From CABRXV01 sp900754955 (lineage in GTDB: Bacteria; Actinomycetota; Coriobacteriia; Coriobacteriales; Eggerthellaceae), in the NCBI GenBank assembly GCA_902475005.1, contig CABRXV010000006.1, positions 1 through 50,844 of the forward strand: a stretch of DNA of 50,844 nucleotides, in the 5' to 3' direction. Position 1 is the stretch's first letter, and every line of letters starts with the position of its first letter. The notes under the pieces are model-generated. The model saw only the letters and a program-made list of their open reading frames with translations, searched no databases and had not been told where the DNA came from. A program made the translations under genes and the position numbers. Positions 1 through 7,015 of this stretch are shown one piece after another.

Positions 1-35
1 CGCGCAAGCTCGACAAGCTGCGCGAGCGGAAGTAG
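1..35 (+). CDS. C-terminal end of an unidentified protein (partial)
   Basis: One plus-strand frame enters from the left edge and reads RKLDKLRERK before a TAG stop. The Lys/Arg/Glu-rich tail looks like the end of a real soluble protein, and the stop is followed at once by a GC-rich hairpin, as expected for the end of a gene facing thiE. Only ten residues are visible, so no function can be given. Confidence 0.45.
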   Translation, partial: RKLDKLRERK

Positions 36-42
36 CGCGGAG

Positions 43-63
43 GGCGGGCGGCATGCGCCCGCC
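43..63. terminator. Bidirectional terminator-like hairpin
   Basis: GGCGGGC pairs with GCCCGCC around a short GC-rich loop. It lies between the convergent ends of the left-edge gene and thiE. There is no T-tract on either side, so termination is inferred from position and stem strength. Confidence 0.45.
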
Positions 64-68
64 AGCGT

Positions 69-773
69 CTAGCTCGGCGCGTTCGCCTTCCACAGATCGA
101 CGAGCTCGGCTGCGGCGGCGTGCGGGTCGTCGGCGGCGCACACGGCCGACACGACGAAGAAGCCCGCCACGCCCGTGCGTGCGAGCGCGGGGATGTCGGC
201 AGCCTTCACGCCACCGCCCACCACGATCGGCCGCGGGCTGATGCGCGCCAAATCGGCAAGCTCCTCGAAATCGCGCGTGATCACGTGGCCATCGTCGTCC
301 ATCCCGCAGTCGGGCTTCGTCGCCGTCTCGTGCAGCGGGCCCACGCCGAGGTAGTCGACGAGTCCCATGTCGGCGGTGGCGATGTACGCGCGCATCTCGT
401 GCGCACGGGCGGAAAGCCCCACGATCGCGTCATCACCCAGGTAGCGGCGGCACACCTCAACCGGGATGTCGCTCTGCCCCACGTGGATGCCGTCGACCTT
501 GATGCCGGCATCGCGCGCGGCCAGCACCACGTCGAGGCGGTCGTCCACGAGTAGCGCCACCTGATCCCGCTTGCCCGCCTCGGCGATCACCTGCGCAACA
601 TCGCGCGTGCACGCGATGAGCTCACGCGCGCCGGCGACCTTCGAGCGCACTTGCACGCAGGTGAAGCCCGCTGCAAGCGCCTCGCGCACAACGTCGGCAA
701 CGGGACGGCCGAGCGTGTTCTCGGGACCGAGCACGAGGTACGCCGAAATGTCCAGGTTATCGCGCATGCTCAT
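69..773 (-). CDS. thiE: Thiamine-phosphate synthase ThiE
   Basis: Condenses HMP pyrophosphate with thiazole phosphate to give thiamine phosphate in the cytosol. The 234-residue protein has the ThiE TIM-barrel landmarks: VQVRSK near residue 41, LLVDDRLDV near 74, the GLSAR strand near 120, the DYLGVGPLHETATK phosphate loop near 140-153, and IVVGGGV near 185. Length is normal for the family. The ATG overlaps the stop of the upstream thiamine-binding protein gene by four bases (ATGA), which implies translational coupling. It is the last gene of the riboswitch-controlled thiM operon. With no thiC, thiG or thiD visible here, the operon fits salvage of thiazole. Confidence 0.93.
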   Translation of the reverse strand: MSMRDNLDISAYLVLGPENTLGRPVADVVREALAAGFTCVQVRSKVAGARELIACTRDVAQVIAEAGKRDQVALLVDDRLDVVLAARDAGIKVDGIHVGQSDIPVEVCRRYLGDDAIVGLSARAHEMRAYIATADMGLVDYLGVGPLHETATKPDCGMDDDGHVITRDFEELADLARISPRPIVVGGGVKAADIPALARTGVAGFFVVSAVCAADDPHAAAAELVDLWKANAPS

Positions 774-1078
774 CGCACATCACCTTCCAGCAGCTCGTCG
801 ACCACGCTCACCTTGCGCTCCATCATGTTCTCGAAGCCGGGGCGCACATCGGCCTTGAGAATCACCTCGGTGCGGATCCCCTTCTCGGCAAGCACGAACG
901 TGGCGTCCTTCACCACGCGCATGACCTCGTCCCACTCGCCCTCGATCTCGGTGAACATCGAGTACGTGCGGTTCTTCAGCCCCGATGCGCGAATGACGCG
1001 CACCACCTCGGCGACATGCTCGGCGAGCTCGTCGCCCACGCCGAAGGGCGCGATCGCCACGGCAACCAGCGTATTCAT
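770..1078 (-). CDS. MTH1187-family thiamine-binding protein
   Basis: A 102-residue protein of the MTH1187/YqgV (former DUF77) family, small ferredoxin-like folds that bind thiamine or HMP-like ligands. Recognised from the N-terminal strand VAVAIAPFGVG, the middle segment TYSMFTEIEGEWDEVM and the C-terminal KADVRPG. It starts directly after the thiM stop and overlaps thiE by four bases, so the three genes must be co-transcribed. The family assignment is firm. Its role as a cytosolic thiamine or HMP carrier or buffer is an inference from the family and the operon. Confidence 0.85.
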   Translation of the reverse strand: MNTLVAVAIAPFGVGDELAEHVAEVVRVIRASGLKNRTYSMFTEIEGEWDEVMRVVKDATFVLAEKGIRTEVILKADVRPGFENMMERKVSVVDELLEGDVR

Positions 1079-1918
1079 CTACGCCTCCTCGATCTCGAAC
1101 GGATTGTGCGCGATGTCCTCAGGCGTGGCCTTGTACAGCTCGTCGAGGAACGCCACCTGGAAGCTGCCAGGCGCATCGACGCGCGCCTCGGCGCGCGCAC
1201 CGGCGAGGTTGTACACCGCCACACCCGCAAGCGCTGCGGCAAGCGGCGTTGCCGCACAGGTCGCGTACACAGCGCACACGCCGCCCAGGCTGCAGCCCGA
1301 ACCCGTGATCTCCGCCATGAAGTGCGATCCGCCGTGCGAGTAGCACACCACCGCGCCGTCGGTCACAAGGTCAACCTCACCCGACACAGCCACGGCGCCG
1401 CCCGTGAAGCGCGCCAGCGCCACGGCGGCCTCGCGCGCCTCGTCGACGGCCTGCGTCGAGTCGACGCCGCGCACCTGCGAGGCACCGCCGTCGCCCGCGA
1501 CCCTCCACAGGTTCGCCAGCGCGATGACCTCGGAGGCGTTGCCGCGGATGATCGTCGGCGGAACGTCCTTGAACCCCGCGAGCAGCTTCGTGCGCAGCTC
1601 GCCGATGCCGATGGCAACGGGGTCGAGCACCCAGGGCTTCCCCAGATCGTGCAGCGCACGCGCCGTGCGCGGCAGCGTCTCCTCGTAGATGGGGAAGAGC
1701 GTACCTACATTGATGTACGTGGCACCGCCCGCCTGCGCAAGGAACTCGCCCTCGTCGGGCAGGTACACCATCGCCGCCGAGCCGCCCACGGCGATCTGCG
1801 CGTTCGCCACGAAGTTGACCGTTACCGTGTTGGTGATCGATCCCGCCATGGGATTCGTCGCGCGCACCGTGCGCGCCGCATCGATCACCTGCTGCTCGAG
1901 TTCCGCTTTGCTGATCAT
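1079..1918 (-). CDS. thiM: Hydroxyethylthiazole kinase ThiM
   Basis: Phosphorylates 4-methyl-5-(2-hydroxyethyl)thiazole with ATP, feeding ThiE. The 279-residue protein carries ribokinase-like ThiM motifs: TNTVTVNFVANAQIAVG near residue 30, LDPVAIG near 95, IIRGNASE near 123, and the nucleotide/active-site loop EITGSGCSLGG near 200, whose Cys and preceding Gly are typical. I place the start at the ATG after GGAAGGAACGAC, a clear Shine-Dalgarno. A longer in-frame reading would run back into the riboswitch platform and is rejected. First gene of the operon, directly under the TPP riboswitch. Confidence 0.93.
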   Translation of the reverse strand: MISKAELEQQVIDAARTVRATNPMAGSITNTVTVNFVANAQIAVGGSAAMVYLPDEGEFLAQAGGATYINVGTLFPIYEETLPRTARALHDLGKPWVLDPVAIGIGELRTKLLAGFKDVPPTIIRGNASEVIALANLWRVAGDGGASQVRGVDSTQAVDEAREAAVALARFTGGAVAVSGEVDLVTDGAVVCYSHGGSHFMAEITGSGCSLGGVCAVYATCAATPLAAALAGVAVYNLAGARAEARVDAPGSFQVAFLDELYKATPEDIAHNPFEIEEA

Positions 1919-1953
1919 GTCGTTCCTTCCCGGAAGTCCTCGCGCCTGAAACG

Positions 1954-1987
1954 CGAAGGGCGCCGCCCGACGAGGCAGCGCCCTTCG
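1954..1987 (-). promoter_or_regulatory. Expression-platform hairpin of the TPP riboswitch
   Basis: A GC-rich stem (CGAAGGGCGCTGCC against GGCGGCGCCCTTCG, six-base loop) lies between the aptamer and the thiM Shine-Dalgarno. It is followed by only a few T residues. A second small palindrome, CTTCCGGGAAG, overlaps the Shine-Dalgarno. Control could therefore be by termination or by sequestering the ribosome site; the sequence does not decide which. Confidence 0.5.
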
Positions 1988-2002
1988 ATTCACGTATCGC
2001 GA

Positions 2003-2128
2003 GCATGCTCCCTACACCAGTGTTAACTGACAGGTTCGAAGGGTTGGGCCCCAGGCCCTCTCAACCAGCACGTCTTCGGCCGCGCGCTGCAGCGCGGCAG
2101 CGGGAAGACGCTCGGTACCCCTGCATAA
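2003..2128 (-). promoter_or_regulatory. TPP (THI-box) riboswitch
   Basis: Read on the minus strand, this leader holds the conserved THI elements in order: GGGGTACC, a variable long P3 stem (CGTCTTC/GAAGACG), the TGAGA element, ACCCTTCGAACCTG, and the closing GTAGGGAG. ATGC/GCAT at the ends closes P1. These match the TPP-riboswitch consensus closely, and the next gene is thiM, so the identification rests on both sequence and context. Binding of thiamine pyrophosphate would be expected to shut off the operon. Confidence 0.93.
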
Positions 2129-2245
2129 CGACAGCTATGATAGCGCGAAATCCTCCAGCCCGCGCCCGCGCATGTGAACGATTCCCCCGACGGGCGCTCA
2201 GACGCCGCGACCACCCCTCAAGGTGAGAAAGCGGCCCGATTCGCG

Positions 2246-2251
2246 TATACT
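2246..2251 (+). promoter_or_regulatory. Candidate -10 element for menG
   Basis: TATACT sits about 47 bases before the menG ATG. No good -35 hexamer lies 16-18 bases upstream, so this is a weak call made on the -10 match and position. Confidence 0.35.
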
Positions 2252-2297
2252 GACTGGTTGCTGCAATCCTGCGAATCATGCGAACCAGAAAGCGTCT

Positions 2298-3071
2298 ATG
2301 AGCATCGACACCGCCACCGGCAAGGAAGCGCCTGCGGAGATCTCCTCCGAGCGCGTGAAAGACATCTTCTCGCACATCGCCAAGAAGTACGAGCGCTTCA
2401 ACGCCGTCTCGAGCTTCGGCGCCTACCGGCTGTGGCTCGCGGGCATGGCGCGCCAAGCGCCGATCGGCCCCGGCGACGACGTGCTCGACATCGCCGGCGG
2501 CACGGGCGACGTCACCTTCACGATGGCGCGCACGAAGAAGCCGTCGCACATCCAGTGCACCGATCTCGTGCCCGAGATGCTCGAGGTCGCACGCATGCAC
2601 TACGAGCGCGAAGGCGCCTCCGACGGCGTTCCCGTCGACTTCGACGTGGTCGACGCGCAGGACATCCCCTACGTCGACTGTTCCTACGACGCCATCACCA
2701 TGGCGTACGGCATCCGCAACATGCCCGATCGCCCGCGTGCGCTCGCCGAGATGTTCCGCGTGCTGAAGCCGGGCGGGCACCTCGTGTGCCTCGAGTTCTC
2801 CACACCGCCGAACCGCCTCTGGCGCGCGCTCTACGCATTCTACCTGCGCCATCTCATCCCCTTCTGGGGCGGGCTCATCACGGGCGACCGCGCCGGCTTC
2901 GTGTACCTCGCGCAGTCGATCCGCGCGTTCCCCGACCAGGAGGGCCTTGCCGCCATGATGCGCGCGGCAGGCTTCGGTGACGTGACGTGGAAGAACTACA
3001 CGGGCGGCATCGCCGCGGTTCACGTAGCGCGCAAGCCGTTTCCCGACGACGAGGACGACGAACAGGCTTAG
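2298..3071 (+). CDS. menG: Demethylmenaquinone methyltransferase MenG/UbiE
   Basis: SAM-dependent C-methyltransferase for the last step of menaquinone synthesis, consistent with an anaerobically respiring actinobacterium. The 257-residue protein shows the N-terminal FSHIAKKYERFN segment, the SAM motif DVLDIAGGTGDVTF near residues 62-75, TDLVPEMLEVAR (motif II), and the UbiE signature YDAITMAYGIRNMPDR followed by FRVLKPGG. The start is the ATG of MSIDTATG; an upstream in-frame ATG would put non-conserved residues in front and has the candidate -10 inside it. It stands alone, diverging from the thiamine operon. Confidence 0.93.
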   Translation: MSIDTATGKEAPAEISSERVKDIFSHIAKKYERFNAVSSFGAYRLWLAGMARQAPIGPGDDVLDIAGGTGDVTFTMARTKKPSHIQCTDLVPEMLEVARMHYEREGASDGVPVDFDVVDAQDIPYVDCSYDAITMAYGIRNMPDRPRALAEMFRVLKPGGHLVCLEFSTPPNRLWRALYAFYLRHLIPFWGGLITGDRAGFVYLAQSIRAFPDQEGLAAMMRAAGFGDVTWKNYTGGIAAVHVARKPFPDDEDDEQA

Positions 3072-3231
3072 CAACCCGCCCTCCATTTGGCAGCACGCAG
3101 CGGATCATGCACCGGCGCACGTTGAAGCGGGAGAATGCCTATAGCGCGCTCCACGACGCCTGCCGTATCATAGGAGCATCAACCACATCAACTTCATACT
3201 GCAGTCCGCTATCGAATTGAGGGGATCGAAC

Positions 3232-4599
3232 GTGGCTCAAGAAACAAGCGGGCAGCCGTCTGCCGAGAGCGTGCGCGCGCGAAAGGGCGCGCGGGGCGCG
3301 TCGGAGAAGCTCTGGACGCCGCTGTTCGTGTTCATCGTCATCATGACGCTGTGCAGCTTCGTCGTGGGCCAGGGGCTCAACTCGGGCACGTCGGTGTACC
3401 TCGACCACCTCGGCATGGGCGCCACGTTCTCGGGCATCCTCGCCGCGGTGTTCTCGGGCGCGGCGGGCGTCACGCGCCTTGCGTGCGGGCCGATTATCGA
3501 CAACAGAGGACGCGTCATCGTGATGGTGGCAGGTGCAGTGTTCCTGTTCGTCGGCACCGTTTTGCCCGTGTTCGTGACGGGCCCTGCGGCGTTTGTCGTG
3601 TGCCGCGTCCTCCAGGGCATCGGCTTCTCGGCCGCCACCACGGCATCGGCCACCGCCGCATCCGACGTACTGCCGCTCTCGCGCCTCGGCGAGGGCATCG
3701 GCTACTACGGGCTCGGCCAGGCGCTCGCCATGTCCATCGGCCCGGCGCTCGCGCTGTTCCTCGTGAACACCAACCCGCCCGAGAACCTCTACCTGGGGCT
3801 TTCCGCCATGGCCGCACTCGCATTCGTCTTCGCGCTGCTGTGCCGCTACGAGAAGAACCCCGCGCGCCTACCCGAGAGCGCCACCTACCGCAAGCGCTTC
3901 GAGGCACGCCGGCGCGCGCAGGAGGAGGCTGCTGCGAACGCCGGCACGAAGGGCGCCGCCGCACGGGACGACGCCGTGCGGGACGACGCCGTGCGGGACG
4001 ACACCGCGCCGCATGCGGCACAGGGCGGTTTCCTGCGCCGCTTCTTCGAGCCGCGCGCGCTGCCCGGCATGCTGCCGATGCTCGTGCTGAGCCCCGCCTT
4101 CGGCTTCGGCATCTTTTTCATGGGCCTGTACGGCACCTCGCTCGGATTCCAGAACGCAGGGCTGTTCTACACGGTGTCGGCCATCAGCATGATCGCGGTG
4201 CGCCTGACGTCGAAGGCGTTCATGGACGTGGTGGCGCCCATCAAGATCATGGCGGCGGCCGTGGCGTGCGGCATCGTCGGCTACGTGATGATCTTCAACG
4301 CCGCCCATAGCGAGTTGCTGTTCATCCTGGCGGGCCTTCCCTACGGCATCTGCCTCGGCGTGGCGCTGCCGCTCAACCAGTCGGTCGCCGTGAAGAACAC
4401 GCCGCCCGAACGCTGGGGCGCCACCAACGCGCTCTACCAGCTCGCCAACGACATCGGCATCGGCACCGCCTCGGTGATCTGGGGCATCGTGAACGACGCG
4501 GCGGGCTTCTCGGTCACCATCATCCGCGTGATGTGCTGCATCGTCGCCTCGTTCGCGGTGGCGTTCTTCGCGTACCCGAAGGAGAAGAAGCGCGCGTAG
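3232..4599 (+). CDS. MFS transporter, substrate unknown
   Basis: A 455-residue major facilitator permease with about 12 membrane segments. After a polar N-terminus the first helix begins near residue 28. The inter-helix loop CGPIIDNRGR near residue 83 is a variant of MFS motif A. A long charged cytoplasmic loop follows helix 6 (about residues 205-265) and contains a threefold RDDAV repeat. The GTG start is chosen because GAGGGG lies seven bases ahead; the upstream in-frame TTG has no ribosome site. Substrate cannot be read from sequence. It follows menG after 160 bases, probably as a separate transcript. Confidence 0.85.
   Translation: MAQETSGQPSAESVRARKGARGASEKLWTPLFVFIVIMTLCSFVVGQGLNSGTSVYLDHLGMGATFSGILAAVFSGAAGVTRLACGPIIDNRGRVIVMVAGAVFLFVGTVLPVFVTGPAAFVVCRVLQGIGFSAATTASATAASDVLPLSRLGEGIGYYGLGQALAMSIGPALALFLVNTNPPENLYLGLSAMAALAFVFALLCRYEKNPARLPESATYRKRFEARRRAQEEAAANAGTKGAAARDDAVRDDAVRDDTAPHAAQGGFLRRFFEPRALPGMLPMLVLSPAFGFGIFFMGLYGTSLGFQNAGLFYTVSAISMIAVRLTSKAFMDVVAPIKIMAAAVACGIVGYVMIFNAAHSELLFILAGLPYGICLGVALPLNQSVAVKNTPPERWGATNALYQLANDIGIGTASVIWGIVNDAAGFSVTIIRVMCCIVASFAVAFFAYPKEKKRA
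3964..4008 (+). repeat. Three 15-bp in-frame tandem units inside the MFS gene
   Basis: The unit CGGGACGACGCCGTG occurs twice exactly and a third time with a few changes. It encodes RDDAV-RDDAV-RDDTA in the central cytoplasmic loop. It is likely a slippage-prone, length-variable linker. Confidence 0.8.
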
Positions 4600-4941
4600 C
4601 ACAGGCGCAGCAGCGCGCGGGGCGCATACGCGGGAAGCAGCGCCGGGGATCGAACCCCGCGAGGGCGCAACAGCGCACGGAACGCGTGCGGGAAGCAGGG
4701 CGTCACGCGCCGCGCTGCCGCATGCGGTTCTTCGGAAAATCTTCACTTACGAAGCATCGCCGCTTTACGCTATCCTAATCGCTTGCCGCAAGGCTCATTT
4801 GCATCCATCGCCGCATCGCAGGCGGGCGCAGCGCATCTCCTTTGCAGCATCTCACCGCTGCCGCGCCAGCGCGCCATCCGCCTGCCGTCTTGGGCGAGCC
4901 GTTGCACATGCCAACCATAACAAGAAATGAGGTTTCACCTG
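4600..4941. other. Intergenic stretch with a duplicated 40-bp segment
   Basis: No gene is seen. Two imperfect copies of a segment ending GCGGGAAGCAG lie at about 4604-4644 and 4663-4702. Between them, CGGGGATCGAACCCCG superficially resembles a tRNA T-arm but has no matching acceptor stem. TATCCT at 4771-4776, with TTACGA 18 bases upstream, is a possible promoter for the downstream MFS-CBS gene. Confidence 0.5.
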
Positions 4942-6846
4942 ATGAAGGGTAAAGGCACTGCGCTGTTTCTCGCCGTTCTGTACTGCGGCGCCTTCATTGC
5001 CGGGTTCAACGAGAACCTGATGAACATGGCGCTCATGGCCATCATGGGCGAATACGCCGTCGACTCCGTCACCGCCCAGTGGCTCGTGACGGGCTACATG
5101 ATCGTCGCCACCGTGGTGGTGATGTGCATGGCGTTTCTCTATCGCCGCTTCAAGCTGAGGACGCTGCTCTTCGCGGCCGCAGGGCTGACGCTCGTAGGCT
5201 CGGTCATGGGGCTGTTCGCGCCCAGCTTCGAGTTGCTCATGGCGGCGCGCCTCGTGCAGGCGGTGGGTTCGGGCGTGTTCATCCCGCTCATGATGAACAC
5301 CATCCTCGTGGTCACGCCGAAGAACAAGCTCGGCGCCTACATGTCGATCGGCAGCTGCATGATCACGTTCGGACCCGCGCTCGCGCCCGTCGTGTGCGGT
5401 GCACTCGTCACCGCGGCGGGCTGGCACAGCATCTTCCTCGTGCCGACCGTCGCCATGGCGGTGCTGATCGTCGGCGGCGCCGTGCTCGTGAAGAACCTCG
5501 AAACGAGCGACGCGCACCTCGACACGCCTTCGGCGCTGCTGTCGGCCGTGTTCCTGACCGCGCTCTCGTTCGGTCTGGCGGAGCTCACCATCATGCCGCT
5601 TCCCGCCGGCATCGCGCTGGCGCTCGCGGCGCTTTCGGCCGTGGCGTTCGTCGTGCGTCAGACGCACTGCGCCTTCCCGCTCATCGACATGGAGCCGATG
5701 CGCTTCGCGACGTTCTGGCCCACGATCATCATGGTGATCATCACGATGATGACCACGTTCTCGCTGAGCGTGCTGCTGCCGCTCTACCTCGAAGGATCGC
5801 TCGGGCTCACAGCGCTCATGGCGGGCATCGTGATGCTCGTGCCCGTGCTCGGCAACGCCGGCACCTCGCTTCTCGGCGGGCGTCTCATGGACAAGAAGGG
5901 CGAATGGCCGCTTCTCCCCGCCGGTTTCGCCATCATCCTGATCGGCCTCGCCATCATGGCAGCAACGGCGAACAGCATGTCGCTCGCCGCCACGTTTGCC
6001 GGCGCTCTCGTCGCCTATGCGGGTGTGGGTCTCGCGTTCTCGCCCTCGCAGACGGCGGGTCTGCGCACGCTGCCGCCGCGCCTCAACCCCTTCGGCGTGG
6101 CGCTCACCACCACGTTCGTGCAGATCGCCGCCTGCATCGGCCCCTCGATGTACATCGGTCTCATGTCGTCGGCCCAGGCGGAGGCGCTCAGCGGCGGCGC
6201 AAGCGCGCAGGCGGGCGCAGCAGCCGGCTTCACGCAGGCCATCATCGTCGCCTGCGTGGTGGCAGGCGTGGGGCTCGTCACCTCGACGATCTACGCGCTC
6301 GCTGCGAAGCGCCGCGCCGCGCGCTCCGCGGAAGCGAGCCGCACCGCCGACGCGCGCCGCGCGAAACCGCCCGTGCTCGCCTCCATCATGGAGACCGATC
6401 CCTACACGATCAGCGCGACCGCGAGCATGGGTGACGCGATGCGCGAACTTGTGGCGCGGAAGGTGGGCGGCATGCCCGTTGTCGACGAGCGCGGGCGCGG
6501 CGTGGGCTACCTCTCCGACGGTGACGTCATGCGTTACCTCGCCGACCAGCGCCCCGTCGCCACGGGCGCGTACGCCCTCATCGAGGCGGCGAACGGCGAG
6601 ACCGTCGACGACCGGCTGCGCGAACTCGTGAAGCTGCCCGTGGGCGATGTGGCCACTGACGGCCTCGTAACGCTGCGCGCCGACGCCACGCTCAAGGATG
6701 CCTGCGCCCTGCTCGCGCAGCACAAGCTGAAGAAGGTCCCCGTCGTGGAGGACGAGCGCATCATCGGCACCGTCAACCGCTCCGACGTGCTGCGCTACGC
6801 GATGGAGACGTATCTCACGGCCGACGCGGCGTCTCGCACGCAGTAG
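4942..6846 (+). CDS. MFS (DHA2/EmrB-like) transporter fused to a C-terminal CBS pair
   Basis: A 634-residue protein. Residues 1 to about 460 form a 14-helix-type drug:H+ antiporter-2 permease: NENLMNMALMAI in helix 1, WLVTGYM in helix 2, RLVQAVGSG in helix 4, and GGRLMDKKGEWPLL after helix 9. A basic linker (about 462-485) leads into two CBS domains (about 485-625), each with the hydrophobic-PVV core: GGMPVVDERGRGVGYLSDGD and KKVPVVEDERIIGTVNRSD. CBS pairs usually bind adenine nucleotides, so transport may be gated by energy state; that is inference. The ATG is chosen because GAGG lies nine bases upstream; an ATG five codons earlier lacks a ribosome site. Confidence 0.88.
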   Translation: MKGKGTALFLAVLYCGAFIAGFNENLMNMALMAIMGEYAVDSVTAQWLVTGYMIVATVVVMCMAFLYRRFKLRTLLFAAAGLTLVGSVMGLFAPSFELLMAARLVQAVGSGVFIPLMMNTILVVTPKNKLGAYMSIGSCMITFGPALAPVVCGALVTAAGWHSIFLVPTVAMAVLIVGGAVLVKNLETSDAHLDTPSALLSAVFLTALSFGLAELTIMPLPAGIALALAALSAVAFVVRQTHCAFPLIDMEPMRFATFWPTIIMVIITMMTTFSLSVLLPLYLEGSLGLTALMAGIVMLVPVLGNAGTSLLGGRLMDKKGEWPLLPAGFAIILIGLAIMAATANSMSLAATFAGALVAYAGVGLAFSPSQTAGLRTLPPRLNPFGVALTTTFVQIAACIGPSMYIGLMSSAQAEALSGGASAQAGAAAGFTQAIIVACVVAGVGLVTSTIYALAAKRRAARSAEASRTADARRAKPPVLASIMETDPYTISATASMGDAMRELVARKVGGMPVVDERGRGVGYLSDGDVMRYLADQRPVATGAYALIEAANGETVDDRLRELVKLPVGDVATDGLVTLRADATLKDACALLAQHKLKKVPVVEDERIIGTVNRSDVLRYAMETYLTADAASRTQ

Positions 6847-6882
6847 CCGCAGCCGCACAGCCGCGCATACGGCGAACAGCAG

Positions 6883-6925
6883 AAGGGCCGGCAGGAGAGC
6901 TTGGATGCTCGCCTGCCGGCCCTTT
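6883..6925. terminator. Bidirectional intrinsic terminator
   Basis: A 13-bp perfect stem (AAGGGCCGGCAGG with its complement) and a 16-base loop sit between the convergent MFS-CBS and TsaB-RimI-TsaD genes. A short T-run follows on the plus strand. Confidence 0.8.
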
Positions 6926-7015
6926 CCGTTGCGGGAACGGCATTGCGCCCCCTATGGGGATGTGCGCTTGCGTGGGGTGGCGCCGCCGGTCGCGGCCGCA
7001 ACGCCATCCCGCTCG

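Noticed and set aside
4641..4662. tRNA T-arm-like sequence CGGGGATCGAACCCCG
   Set aside because: The loop length does not fit a T-loop with a five-pair stem, and no acceptor or anticodon stem can be built at the right distance on either strand.
4852..6858. Very long open frame on the minus strand opposite the MFS-CBS gene
   Set aside because: It is rich in His/Arg/Gly/Glu with no domain, and is the expected mirror of a GC-rich coding strand. The same applies to long minus-strand frames opposite the esterase and ABC genes.
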